Below, in pieces: positions 35,402-45,699 of a stretch of 64,000 nucleotides of DNA. The stretch's first letter is position 1; every line of letters starts with the position of its first letter. A program made the translations under genes and the position numbers. Source of the DNA: Gigaspora margarita. Lineage: Eukaryota; Glomeromycota; Glomeromycetes; Diversisporales; Gigasporaceae. Below the pieces are notes generated by a model. The model was not told the DNA's origin, did not search any database, and saw only the letters and a program-made list of their open reading frames with translations. The stretch lies in the NCBI GenBank assembly GCA_009809945.1, contig WTPW01000185.1, positions 138,548-202,547 of the forward strand, in the 5' to 3' direction.

Positions 35402-35883
35402 TGTAATAGTATGAGTAGTTCAGAGATAAAAGCCATGAAGCATGATCGTGTAATGACCAAGATGTCACGAGGGAGTGGATCGGAACAGCTATCGGAAGTT
35501 CGGTCGAATTCGAACTCTCGCGATAGAAATGCGTCATAACACGATATAGTATTAGTCATATTAGGTAATGCAGTATTATGCGATAAAATAGTACAAGTAT
35601 ATAGCCATAAATTATGCAAAGAGAAATATATAGTAATCGTTAAGTAATTATGCAGTCATAATTATTAGACATATATAAAGTAAGATCATACGAATTAGAG
35701 AGAGAACAATCTTTTTGCACATCACTTAACCTAAAATTCATATTCTTGTAAACTTTAAGCATTTTTATTAATAAATAAAGAACTTCTCTTGCATAATTAA
35801 TCCGATATTCTGTGCTAGTGTGTATCGTTAGTCAATACTCTACTGACATATCAGAACGGCCTATTGTAACAAAGATCGTTATA
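35402..35883 (+). repeat. Right LTR (482 bp)
   Basis: Starts TGTAATAGTATGAG. Differs from the left LTR at roughly 5-6 percent of sites by eye, almost all transitions and many at CpG. Followed by the CGCAC duplication. Confidence 0.92.
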
Positions 35884-36857
35884 CGCACCATGGATTTAGT
35901 ATAACATTAGATTATTAACCAACTTTTTCTATTCGCACCATGGTATAGTTACATGAACAATTGAAAAAAATCTTAACTTGCACCCCTACACATTGTTAAT
36001 CTACAAAAAAAGGTGAGTTTTTATTGGTGCAACATTAAAATGGTCTAAGGTTATACGAATATTGCAAAAATCTTATTCTGCACCCCTACATGTTGTTAAT
36101 CTACAAAAAAAGGTGAGTTTTTATTGGTGCAATATGAAAATAGCCCACGTTCAGTGTTATAAATTCAAAAAATTTTTATTCGCGCAAATGCAAAAAAAAA
36201 ACACAGAAAAAAATTTTATACGCGCATTATATATACGGGAAGCTTTGATATACGCGCAAATTTAAATCTATGTGCGCTGCGTCTACTGCGCGAATCCAAT
36301 TTACATCACTGCCCACAGTTACACAAAATTGTAAAATTCTGGCCCGCATTATATTAAGGCCTTAAGAAATTAGGGTAAGGGTTGGCTTGCATTATAAAAT
36401 TAGATTAGGGTTGGCCCACATTATAAAATTAGGTTAGCAGACCTACTAGAACATTCTAACCAGTCCCAAGATTACACGAAAATTGTAAAAATCTTATCCT
36501 GCACTCTAGATGTTGTTAATCTACAAAAAAAGGTGAGTTTTTATTGGTGCAACATTAAAAAGGCCTAATGTTACATAAAAATTGCGTAAAATCCTTTTCA
36601 TATATTGTTAATCTATAAAAAAAGAGGAGTTTTTATTAGTGCAACATATATTACCATGGTGCGAATAGAAAAAGTTGATTAATAATCTAATGTTACACAA
36701 AATACATGGTGCAAATAGCAAAAACCATGGTGCGAATAGCAATACCCTAAAAAAAATAATTTAAAATAAAAAATAAATTAAAATAAAAATAAATTAAAAT
36801 AAAAAAAAATTCAATAAAAACATAATTTAAAATAAAAAAAACAATTTAATTCATGAT

Positions 36858-37341
36858 TCGCCTGCAAACTAGTGAAAAATCTTGTGATTTTTACTATTAA
36901 ATTTTACCTTTTCTACAATCTGGTATTTTCCTAAGATTAAATCAATTCCATATTAAGTAAATCTCCCTTATGCATATAACAAATATTGTAAAAAAGATAA
37001 ATACAAGCATAATAGTAGTTGAGATATTAAAATCAGTCTAGTAAATTATGAGATATAGGTGTATTTGCCCTTATGACTATATGATATAAATAAAAAAGTA
37101 AACAAATAGTCATAAAGACAAAAATGCTCATATCTCATAATCTGCTAGGCTAATTTTAATGTTTTAGCTACTATTTTACTTGTAATTATCTTCTCTACAA
37201 CTTTTATTATGCACATAAGAAAGGTTTACTTAGTACAAAATCTATTTATCCCTGGGGAAATGCCAGATTTTATAAAAGGCAAAAATAATATAGTAAACAG
37301 ATCCTCATAGTTTACTATGTTTTTCACTAATTTTCAGGCAG
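36858..37341. mobile_element. Foldback element (484 bp) inside an AT minisatellite
   Basis: Arms of about 220 bp: 'cctgcaaactagtgaaaaat' at the left against the complement of 'tttttcactaattttcaggc' at the right, meeting near 'cccttatgactatatgatat'. The AAAATAATTTA array lies on both sides. Confidence 0.7.
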
Positions 37342-37347
37342 ATCACA

Positions 37348-37722
37348 AATTAAAAAAATAATTTAAAATAAAAAAATAATTTAAAATAAAAAAAATAATT
37401 TAAAATAAAAAAAATTAATTTAAAAAAAAAAATTAATTTAAAATAAAAAATAATTTAAAATAAAAAAAATTAATTTAAAATAAAAAATTGATTTAAAATA
37501 AAAAATAATTTAAAATAAAAAATAATTTAAAATAAAAAAATAATTTAAAATAAAAAAATAATTTAAAATAAAAAAAATAATTTAAGATAAAAAAATAATT
37601 TAAAATAAAAAAATAATTTAAAATAAAAAAATAATTTAAAATAAAAAAATAATTTAAAATAAAAAAAATAATTAAAATAAAAAAAAAATAATTTAAAATA
37701 AAAAAAAGATTAAAATAAAGGA
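37348..37722. repeat. AAAATAATTTA minisatellite, main array
   Basis: More than twenty near-identical units of 15-18 bp (ATAATTTAAAATAAAAAA). Confidence 0.95.
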
Positions 37723-37730
37723 TTTAATAA

Positions 37731-37915
37731 TTTGGTGCACTCTGCACTATAGTGCACTCTATAATTAGGGTTAGAGTTAGGGTTAGAGTTAGATTGAAGT
37801 TTTAAAATATTAGTAAAATTGCAAGAGGAGCATTTTTTGTTAGTAATACAACAGGGGTTACCCTAGTAAATTTTAAGATACATAAAGAGGATGCACTGCA
37901 GTGCAGGTGCACTAA
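37731..37915. mobile_element. MITE, TIR TTTGGTGCACTC, copy 1
   Basis: TTTGGTGCACTCTGCACT at the left, AGTGCAGGTGCACTAAA at the right; inside 'attagggttagagttag', 'gcaagagga' and 'caacaggggtta'. The TTAGGG-like run is an internal part of the family and not telomeric. Confidence 0.7.
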
Positions 37916-38261
37916 ATTTTAAAACCCTAAAATAAATTACGATAATTTAAAATAAAAAAAATTTAAAATAAATTATGATAATTTAAATAATTTAAAATAA
38001 AATAAAATAATTTAAAAAATAAAATTAAACCAAATTAGAAAATAAAAAAAGAGTATATTTATATGTACCCTAAAGTACATGTACTCTATCATGTGATCTA
38101 TATAGATTGCTATAAAATTTAAAATTAGGTATAACATTATACGATCTGTAAAATTCAAAACAAATGTTCGTTTTAACAAAAATTGCTTATTTCACAAGAA
38201 ATTGCATACTAAACCATCTTCTATATAATAGTCTAAACTCTAACCCTAAAATAGTTCTTAC

Positions 38262-38525
38262 TAGGATTCCTCAAAATCGAATTGAATCAAATATTAGGCA
38301 TATTTGAATTTGATCAAATCAAATAAGCTCTTGATTTAAATTTGATTTGATCAAATCAAATCAAATCAAATCAAATTTATTTGTAATTTTTATTAAATAT
38401 TTTGAATAGAATTGAATATTTGTCAATTTGAATTTGATTTTATTTGAAATTTCTGTATTTGAATTTGATTTGAGGTTGAATATTTGATCAAATCAAATCG
38501 AATTGAATCGAATTGTGGAACCCTA
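38262..38525. mobile_element. hAT-like MITE, TIR TAGGRTTCC (264 bp)
   Basis: TAGGATTCCTCAAAATCGAA at the left, TTCGATT..GGAACCCTA at the right. GTTCTTAC and GTTCTCAT flank it as a slightly diverged 8-bp TSD. The inside is a simple-repeat-like array of 'aaatcaaatc'. It is inserted in a segment related to 6196-6370. Confidence 0.6.
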
Positions 38526-39060
38526 GTTCTCATCCTAACCCTAACCTATATTGGTATTACAGTTTTTTAGCATCAAATAAAGGGTACAAAAAATTTAATG
38601 TACCCTACGGGTATATTTACATTAATTCAAAATAAAAAAATATTTTTTTAAAAAAAATAAAAAGAAAAAAAAAAAAAAAACAAAGCTAAAATTTTAGTTC
38701 CTACTTGGCTGTCCTCTTATATATTTTATCAGTTTGTGATTAAACAATTCAAGAAAAACTACTAAAAAATAGTTGAAAAATTTTTTATTCAATTATAAAA
38801 AGCTAGAAAACTAGTATTAATGAGTAAGAAATATTTAAAAAATATTTAACTTTTATGGTAATAATAATTACAAACTAATTATTCAAATCGATACTTTTTA
38901 TTGTAGTTTGCAAAATTACGTGAGATTTGCAATTTAAATCCTAAGGCAGCCAGTTGCTAACAATAGAAAATAATTCTATTATTGATATTATATTGCAGAT
39001 TAGCACAAATATCAAATCAGGTATGCTTATACATGAATAATAGTATACTGTATTACACCA

Positions 39061-39180
39061 GCATAGCACATAAACATGTGAAACCATAAATTTTTAATGT
39101 TCAATCAAATGCAAGATTTTGCAAACTCACTATTCTAGAGCAGGAAACCATACACTCCACGATGCAAGCATGATTACATT
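39061..39180. repeat. Inverted fragment of the 0-25 kb repeat block, carrying an empty MITE site
   Basis: The complement reads like 20840-20861 joined directly to 21028-21120 ('gcttgcatcgtggagtgtat' then 'ggtttcctgc'). It has one copy of ATCGTGGAGT where block 2 has the 165-bp MITE between two copies. Confidence 0.7.
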
Positions 39181-40489
39181 CCTGGTATTATTCTATTTTT
39201 GGCATTTATTTTTTTAGTATCACCAATAGAGAACTTAATTTTTCAGAATTATTTGATAGTGATAGTGATAGGCACCAAAATATAAGTCTTAAGACAGTGT
39301 TTATTCATTGAAAAAAGGTTAAGTGAAGGTGCACATGTTTTACCCACATGGTCCATGTCAGTGGCTGGTCATGGGTTTTGTTCAAATAGCATCTAAAAAT
39401 TAATGCTGCAGAATTGATACAAAAATCAAATTAAAGCTTTAAATACCTTGAGAAAAAATCATCATTAAAAAAAACAAGTCACATTTGCAACCTAATTACT
39501 CTATTCCAAAAACCTCAAATAGTTAAAATAAATTCTATTACATTATATAGGAGAAAACTATTTGCCAATGCTATACAACACAAACTCAACTGCATACAGT
39601 GGTGATTAGCATAATATTAGGTTTATTTTTGTGAGTATATCCGGATTCATAATAAAACATCTAGCACTAGAGTTAATTCCCACTTTAACAATCTCTAAAA
39701 TTAGAAATTTGATATAACATAAAAACAGGTAATAATATGTCATGAGAAAAACCATGCTTTGTATAAGCACAAATCAACTTTAAGATTTTGCTTTCAATTT
39801 ATTCTTTAGTAAAACCATCTACTCAAATTTCTGGTACTGATAAATTTTTAATTGATGCAGAACATATATTCGAATTACTTATTCTAGCTATATTAATTAT
39901 TGCAAACATGATTATCAAAACAATTTTACTTTTTATATTTGTATAGTGAGTTATATTAATAATCTTTAATAGTTCAAATAATTACATTTAATAGTTCTTT
40001 AACAGCTTTCTTGCATAATAAAATAGAGTTATGATGTCAAGTAAAAGATATACCATTGAGAAATTTAAGTTTTCCAAATGCATTACAAAATAAAATAAAA
40101 GTTATGATAGTTGACAGAAACTCATAAAATTTGGTAATGATCAACACTTTCTATATGATCAGCAAAGGCTTGATTGGTCATCAATAGAACTATTGATGAA
40201 TGTAAACAATGTAAATCAAATAAAATTCACAAAAAAAAAGAATGTGGCACATAAGGATCAAGTTAAAGAAATTTTAACTAAAATTAAAAAAACCCATTCT
40301 GAGTTTATAGAAATTTATATATATATCAACAAAATAAGTTAGTAACTACTATAACAAATATTGAACCAACAAATATAAAATTTACAAAAATAATATTTTC
40401 TTGGTACTTTAAAAGAATAAGTCAAATAACTATTTAGATTAAAAAAAATTTTTTAATTTTTAAATAATTAGAAAAAATATTTAACTTAA

Positions 40490-40590
40490 TAAATATAATT
40501 ATTTAATAATTATAATTATTTAATAATTATAATTATTTAATAATTATAATTATTTAATAATTATAACTATTTAATAATTATAAATTGTAT
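40490..40590. repeat. 17-bp palindromic minisatellite (AATTATTTAATAATTAT)
   Basis: Five or six tandem units, each nearly self-complementary. Confidence 0.9.
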
Positions 40591-40936
40591 TTACACTTAT
40601 CTTAAAAAAATTTGACCTTTTAATATATTAAACATTGTACATGTACCTCTATAAATCATATTCTTATTTGAAAGCTCTTAATAAGATAATTAAATTTTTC
40701 TTAAAGAATTTACTAACTACCAGTAAATTTTTTTGCATAAATTATTTATTTATATTCACTCTATAATTACAACATGTATACACAATTATGTTTCTAATGA
40801 ATATAAATGACTCTACTTTTTCTTAAAAAACTATAACAAACTCTAAATAAAATAAATTATTAATAAAAAGTAAACTTCAAATAGCATAATTCATATAAAA
40901 ATCTTACATCCCAACTAATTTAACAATTGAATAAAA

Positions 40937-41166
40937 TTTGGTGCACTCCTATAAATAAAATAATTGGAATTAGGGTTAGGGTTTGTGTTAGGAGGTTAGA
41001 AGGTTAGAGCTGGAGTTTGGATTAGAATTAGATTTTAGGATTAATTAAAATTAGAGTCTAAGGTAACATCGCAAGAGGATCATTTTTCATTAAAAGTGCA
41101 ACAGGGGTTACTTTAGTAAAATTTCGAGAAGCATAAAATGGATGCACCATGGTGCATGGTGCATTA
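40937..41166. mobile_element. MITE, TIR TTTGGTGCACTC, copy 2
   Basis: TTTGGTGCACTCCTATAAAT at the left, GGTGCATGGTGCATT at the right; shares 'gttagggtttg'-like, 'gcaagaggatcatttttcat' and 'caacaggggttac' with copy 1. Confidence 0.65.
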
Positions 41167-41396
41167 TTTTTTTAAAGCCCTTGAATAAATGCGTTTTAAA
41201 CAATAAAAATTAAATGAATATTTTAAAATTTCTTTGTTTTACTATTAATACAAATATAATCAAATTTTGTGTTATTGAATTCTATTTATAAATTAAAGTT
41301 ATATAACTAATATCAAACGTCATACCTTAAGAGTACATGTATATATGTAACATTACTCATTTAAATTCAAATGAAATTTTTAAATCTTACAAACTA

Positions 41397-41413
41397 CCGT
41401 GGCGAAGCCACGG
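41397..41413. repeat. Short hairpin CCGTGGC-GAA-GCCACGG
   Basis: Perfect 7-bp stem with a GAA loop, followed by 'gttattcgccagttt'. Related to 5397 and 44353. Confidence 0.45.
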
Positions 41414-41419
41414 GTTATT

Positions 41420-43400
41420 CGCCAGTTTATTATAAGATTTGCAATATAAAAATTGATTTTCCGAAGATCTTTTGTTTTGTCAATTTGGTCCCCTTTCGCA
41501 GCACCTAGCCCAAATGTTCTCAAATATGAAGGTATTGCTCTCATGAGAATTTAAGATTTCCAACACTGTTTGGTCCAACTATCGAACTCTATTATAGGAT
41601 ACTTTTCATCATTTTCCATTAGCTGCCTTTTCTTTTGTAATTGAAGAGCATATTCAGGTTATAAAAGAAAACAATTCAAATACATTAATATGAGTTTTGT
41701 AACTAAGCAAAAGTTGTACCCCAGTGATATTTCAACTTTATTATTGCCAATATCGGTTACAGTATCTATCGCTATAACAATTAGTTTCTGCACAAAAGTT
41801 ACTTTTTTTGATTTCTTATATATATTAAAATCAAAAGAGTAACTTCAAACTTTTGCTACATGTTACAAAAAATTCGAAGTTACATACTCTATTTTAATAA
41901 ATACAAGCATGGTAAGAGGACTTTGTTGTTTAATAAAGCTTCCAAAAACGTGAAATATTTATAAAAAATACAAAACTCAGGTTCTTTGATAGAAAAATTA
42001 TTTAAATAAAAATATTATAATTTAATATCGGTAATAAAAACAATAAAAAGCTAAATTAAATGTCAAAATACATTTTTAAAACTCTTGTTTTTTTCTTACA
42101 TATACGGCAATATTTTAATAAATTCGAATTATTAAGGAATACATTTTTTCTAAAACTGAAGTTAACCAACCAGAAACTGTAGTTTCAGTTTCAGCCAAAT
42201 TTTAGCGTCAACCGCCGATAGTTTAAAAATTTTTTTAAAACAAGGTTAAAAAAACTGTTTAACCCGTTTTTTTTTTTTTTTACATTCCTAATAGCTACTT
42301 TAGATAACTAAAGTAACTACTTCAGAAAGTGCAATTTTAAATATCTGAGGTTGCAATTCAGTAATTGGGTACTTTAGCTGAGACATATGTAAGCATCTTA
42401 CTTTAGATTAACAGAATTTTTTCGTTTTGATCTTTCTAATATAGCAAAGGCTTTTCTCCATTTAATACAGCATGTCAAAGATTTTTTCTGATGTTGACTC
42501 TTTTTATTATAGTAAACTATTAAATGTCTATTCAGATTGATACAGAAATTAAGCACAATCCCCTCTATCCCAATTTTTAATCTCAGGTTAGCATAAATTG
42601 TAATGAGATATTTAACCAAATTTCTCCTGTTAATCTGAGATTAAAAAAAATTGTGATAGAGGGGTGGTGTTTAGTTTCGGAACTATACGGTATTCATAAT
42701 GTTAGATAATACATAGGAGTAATAGAATTAGAAATATTCTACGTTCATCATGTACCAATACATGTCATCCCTTTCTCCGATTTAGAAAAATGAACGATTC
42801 GTGGATTAATCATTTATCGTTATGTTATCAGTTATTAGAAATTAGAATATACATTACAAATAAAATTGGGTCTAAAATTAGACGGATCTTCTCATCGCAT
42901 TGGCATACGTATAGACTTTTGTAGTACCAAAGTTATTTGTATTCAATGGTATATCTACGTACGTACTGTAACTATTAAGAAGGGGAGAGGGCTTTCGTTT
43001 AACCGATTTAGCTCTAATAGGAACTAAGAGAAGTTTCATATTTACTCAAATAAAGGTCTCTTCAGCACTACACTAGCTTACTTCCTTTATTTTCCTCAAG
43101 TGACATCGAAGGGAATCTTTATAACTCTTTTATTGAACTCAAATTCATTCGTTTAGATACATTTGGATTTAATATACGACACATTTAACGTGCTATCTAA
43201 CACAATTCGTGCTATTCAACGACGATACTATTAAGCCTAACACGTTGACGTGCTATCCATAATTCTTACCCCTTAACACGCATACATTAACGTGTTGTGA
43301 AGATTTACAAAGGGGCGATCATATATTAACAATCAAGTATACTAGCATTTAATGAATTATACAGGAAATTATTTATACTAAATAGAGAGGATCTATATAC
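41420..43400. other. No gene recognised
   Basis: About 2 kb of AT-rich DNA. An 'actttag' inverted motif cluster at 42290-42420 is a probable degraded relative of the hairpin MITE at 3506. At 42560-42665 'cccctctatcccaatttt' faces 'aaaaattgtgatagagggg', a small inverted repeat. No convincing exon. Confidence 0.4.
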
Positions 43401-43405
43401 AAATA

Positions 43406-44290
43406 TGATTGTCGTTATTTCTGCTCATTGGCAAGCAATAGACGAGATTAGAGGTATATTACTTAATATATATATGCACATATATATATATAACATATAT
43501 ATATATATATATTTCATTTTTTTCAAAAAAAATAAAATTTTATAAAGCATAATATCGATATTACCTTATGTTAGTCGGAAAGTTTGAAGGTGAAACATCG
43601 ATTATTTATGATTTCGGTGGATTTGCAGAAGAAAAATATCATAGTAGAGGTTCACCAGAACTAGCTGACAAGATCATTGATCTATTAAAAAATGCATTTC
43701 TTGATATTTACTATATACTGTATACATTTCAAAATTTTGTTTAACGCTTACGATTACATAATTAATAATAGGCTGAATTTAAAGTGACAGCTTATACGAC
43801 TCGTGGACTCGATCATGGGGTTTGGGTGCTTTAGCACCCTTAAGGTATCATCATTGATTATTTTTAATCAAGTTGTTTTAAAAGATAACAGACAATAATT
43901 ACATCATTGCATACGTAAAAATGTAGAGACGAAGGAATTCTTATTATTTGCTCAGGTATGATGGTTCATAACTTGCGCGACACATATAGTCGTTTTAATC
44001 GCGAAACAAATACCTTTTCTCGAGACGTACTCCCCTATGTCATACCATTCGAAAGAGATCTTGATAAAATATTGATAGATTCAAAAGGTAAAGAAAGAGA
44101 AAAACAATTAATTAAATTGATTGATCATTCACTTTTGCGGCAAGCACATCCAACCGATGATCATTTTGTTCTATTCATGTCGCAGCCGGTGCTGCTGGGC
44201 AAGATCCGGGGAAGAAAATTTTCGAATCTTTTTTTGGTGGAGCGAGTTGGGGTACAGTGGAGTTCTGTGCTAGTGAATGTATTTAATACT
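43406..44290 (+). pseudogene. Extradiol ring-cleavage dioxygenase (class III, DODA/LigB type), degraded
   Basis: Fragments in order: 43406-43454 MIVVISAHWQAIDEIR (the SAHW metal-ligand motif); 43575 to about 43700 with SIIYDFGGFAEEKYHSRGSPELADKI; 43772 to about 43848 with TTRGLDHGVWV; 43956-44290 with HNLR, QAHPTDDHFV and, in another frame, HVAAGAAGQDPGKKIFESFFGG. These are family motifs of non-heme-iron enzymes of the 4,5-DOPA extradiol dioxygenase group, which open aromatic catechol rings. The first metal-binding HG.P segment is not found upstream, an 8-bp palindromic gain (CTTTAGCA) disrupts the reading after DHGVWV, and a one-base loss shifts the frame after DDHFV. Intron borders GT (43455) / AG (43574) look intact. 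Probably a recent host pseudogene; a sequencing error at one or both breaks is the alternative. Confidence 0.75.
43463..43520. repeat. (TA)n microsatellite in a dioxygenase intron
   Basis: TA dinucleotide runs interrupted by 'tgcaca' and 'aca', within the first visible intron of the dioxygenase relic. Confidence 0.85.
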
Positions 44291-44352
44291 GTATCACCGT
44301 GGGCATTTATCTACCTGCCACTTGTTATTTTATTTAAAACTAGCTTATAACC

Positions 44353-44367
44353 CGTGGTTTTGCCACG
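44353..44367. repeat. Short hairpin CGTGG-TTTTG-CCACG
   Basis: It follows 'actagcttataacc' at the end of the dioxygenase relic. Together with 41397 and 5397 it may mark the edge of a mobile segment. Confidence 0.4.
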
Positions 44368-44371
44368 AAAA

Positions 44372-45360
44372 AAATTTTGCATCTCTAATATTAGTTAACT
44401 GTTGATAATTTTGTCACAATAGTACACAATACATTAAAAAATCAGGAAGCTTTGATGGGTAATCGACAATTGCCGCTTGCAGAAATTATAGAATTAAATT
44501 CTTCTTGTCCTATTTTTTTACAGTCGCCCATCCCGATTGGTTTTGTTAGGATCACATGCCTTACAATATGATTTTATTCGTATTATTTTCATCATTATGT
44601 ATATATTTTTTTAATAGGGTTCTCTATAATTATCAGTTATATAACTGCTAGAGTTATGCGATTTCTAAAATTAAATACAAAAATAATCTTTAAGTTCATC
44701 AACTAGTTAACATGAATAAATAAATTAAATATTAAATATCCATGAAGTTGAATAATTAAAATATTTTTTAATAAACTTTAACGAGGCTCAAATGACCTAG
44801 AAGGTCATTTAACATATTAGTTAATATTCTAATGCTCTTTAGCCAATCAGAATTGGCCGCTAAACAAAATTAAAACATAATCAATAATTGTAGCTATAAG
44901 TCAATTAATATTTATTTCTTAACAGTTAAGTAAAGCTGGTCGAAATAATAAATTGCATATTTCAAACACCTTACTTAAGACATAAATATTAATTGAATTA
45001 ATAAAATTTGGGATTTAATCTATATCGATAAGGAAAGTAATAAAGTTTGATAACTTTTTTATACGAGCAATTCGACCAATAAAATTATTTTATATGCCAA
45101 TTAATTAAATGAACTTAATAACCAAAATGATCTTGTCATGGTTTAATAGCTTGGAGCCATTTAAATTTCGATCGAGTTATTTACCATTCCTAGGTGGGAC
45201 TGGGCATATAAACTTTTATTGGGTTTGGCCCGAGTCTACAAATACCTAGCCCAACTCAGCTTATTTCGAAACCTACACGTATGCATTATCATTATGCAGT
45301 TAAAGTTGATCAATCTATGTAAAAAAATATTAGATATGGGATACAAATTCTATATGCACG
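44372..45360. other. No gene recognised
   Basis: AT-rich. 'caaatgacctagaaggtcattt' at about 44790 is a small palindrome of the kind that is dense at 45365-45540. No exon seen. Confidence 0.4.
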
Positions 45361-45364
45361 ATGG

Positions 45365-45540
45365 TCTAATGACTTAATGACCCTCAAATGACCTCGGTCA
45401 TTTCTAAATGACCTTGATCATTTGGTCACGAGTCATTTCTAAATGACCCAAAATTGAGATGACTATTAATGACCGGTCATTTCAGGGTGATTTGAGGTCA
45501 TTTGAAAAATTTGCAAATGACCAGGTCATTTACCATCACT
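45365..45540. repeat. AATGACC/GGTCATT inverted-repeat cluster
   Basis: About a dozen alternating 'aatgacc' and 'ggtcatt' motifs, able to fold in many ways. Probably the terminal repeats of a small element; no TSD found. Confidence 0.6.
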
Positions 45541-45544
45541 GCCT

Positions 45545-45690
45545 TCAGGTGACACCGGATGAAATAGCGAAAAAAAAATAAATGTCAAAAATTGAACAAT
45601 TGACACAATTGGGATCTAAAAAAAAATCATTTTTGAAAAATTGAAAAAATGTGTCGGCGGGTAATGCAAAACGAAAAATAACCTATATAA
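45545..45690. mobile_element. M1 MITE remnant
   Basis: Contains 'gtgacaccggatgaaatagc', 'attgaacaattgacacaatt' and the end-proximal 'gtaatgcaaaacgaaaaat' of M1. Both outermost ends are missing. Confidence 0.5.
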
Positions 45691-45699
45691 ATGCTTGTG

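Larger units (their letters stand above)
30398..35883 (+). mobile_element. Ty3/Gypsy chromovirus fossil (5.5 kb), broken
   Basis: A complete-length LTR retrotransposon relic. Parts in order on the plus strand: left LTR, primer-binding site, capsid-like Gag region (about 30990-31640), CCHC-type nucleocapsid region (about 31860-31905), aspartic protease region (about 32040-32300), reverse transcriptase with a YLDD box (about 32620-33300), RNase H region (about 33480-33880), integrase with zinc-binding and DDE core regions (about 34070-34760), C-terminal chromodomain (about 35215-35390), polypurine tract, right LTR. The Gag-Pol order with a C-terminal chromodomain places it among the chromoviruses. 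The coding part is interrupted roughly ten times, so it is inactive. LTR divergence of about 5-6 percent by eye suggests moderate age. Confidence 0.92.
30358..36748. mobile_element. TIR element (AGGGTATTGCTATTCGCACC) split by a Ty3/Gypsy insertion
   Basis: The right TIR (about 36650-36748) is the complement of the left TIR, about 97 bp long with few differences. The left TIR is split: 30358-30397 lies before the LTR element and 35889-35945 after it. The inside (35946-36650) holds four imperfect direct repeats of about 100 bp built on 'ggtgagtttttattggtgca' (near 36012, 36112, 36530 and 36625). Without the insertion it is about 0.9 kb and non-coding. The target is an A-rich minisatellite, so the TSD cannot be read and the superfamily is open. 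Confidence 0.75.
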
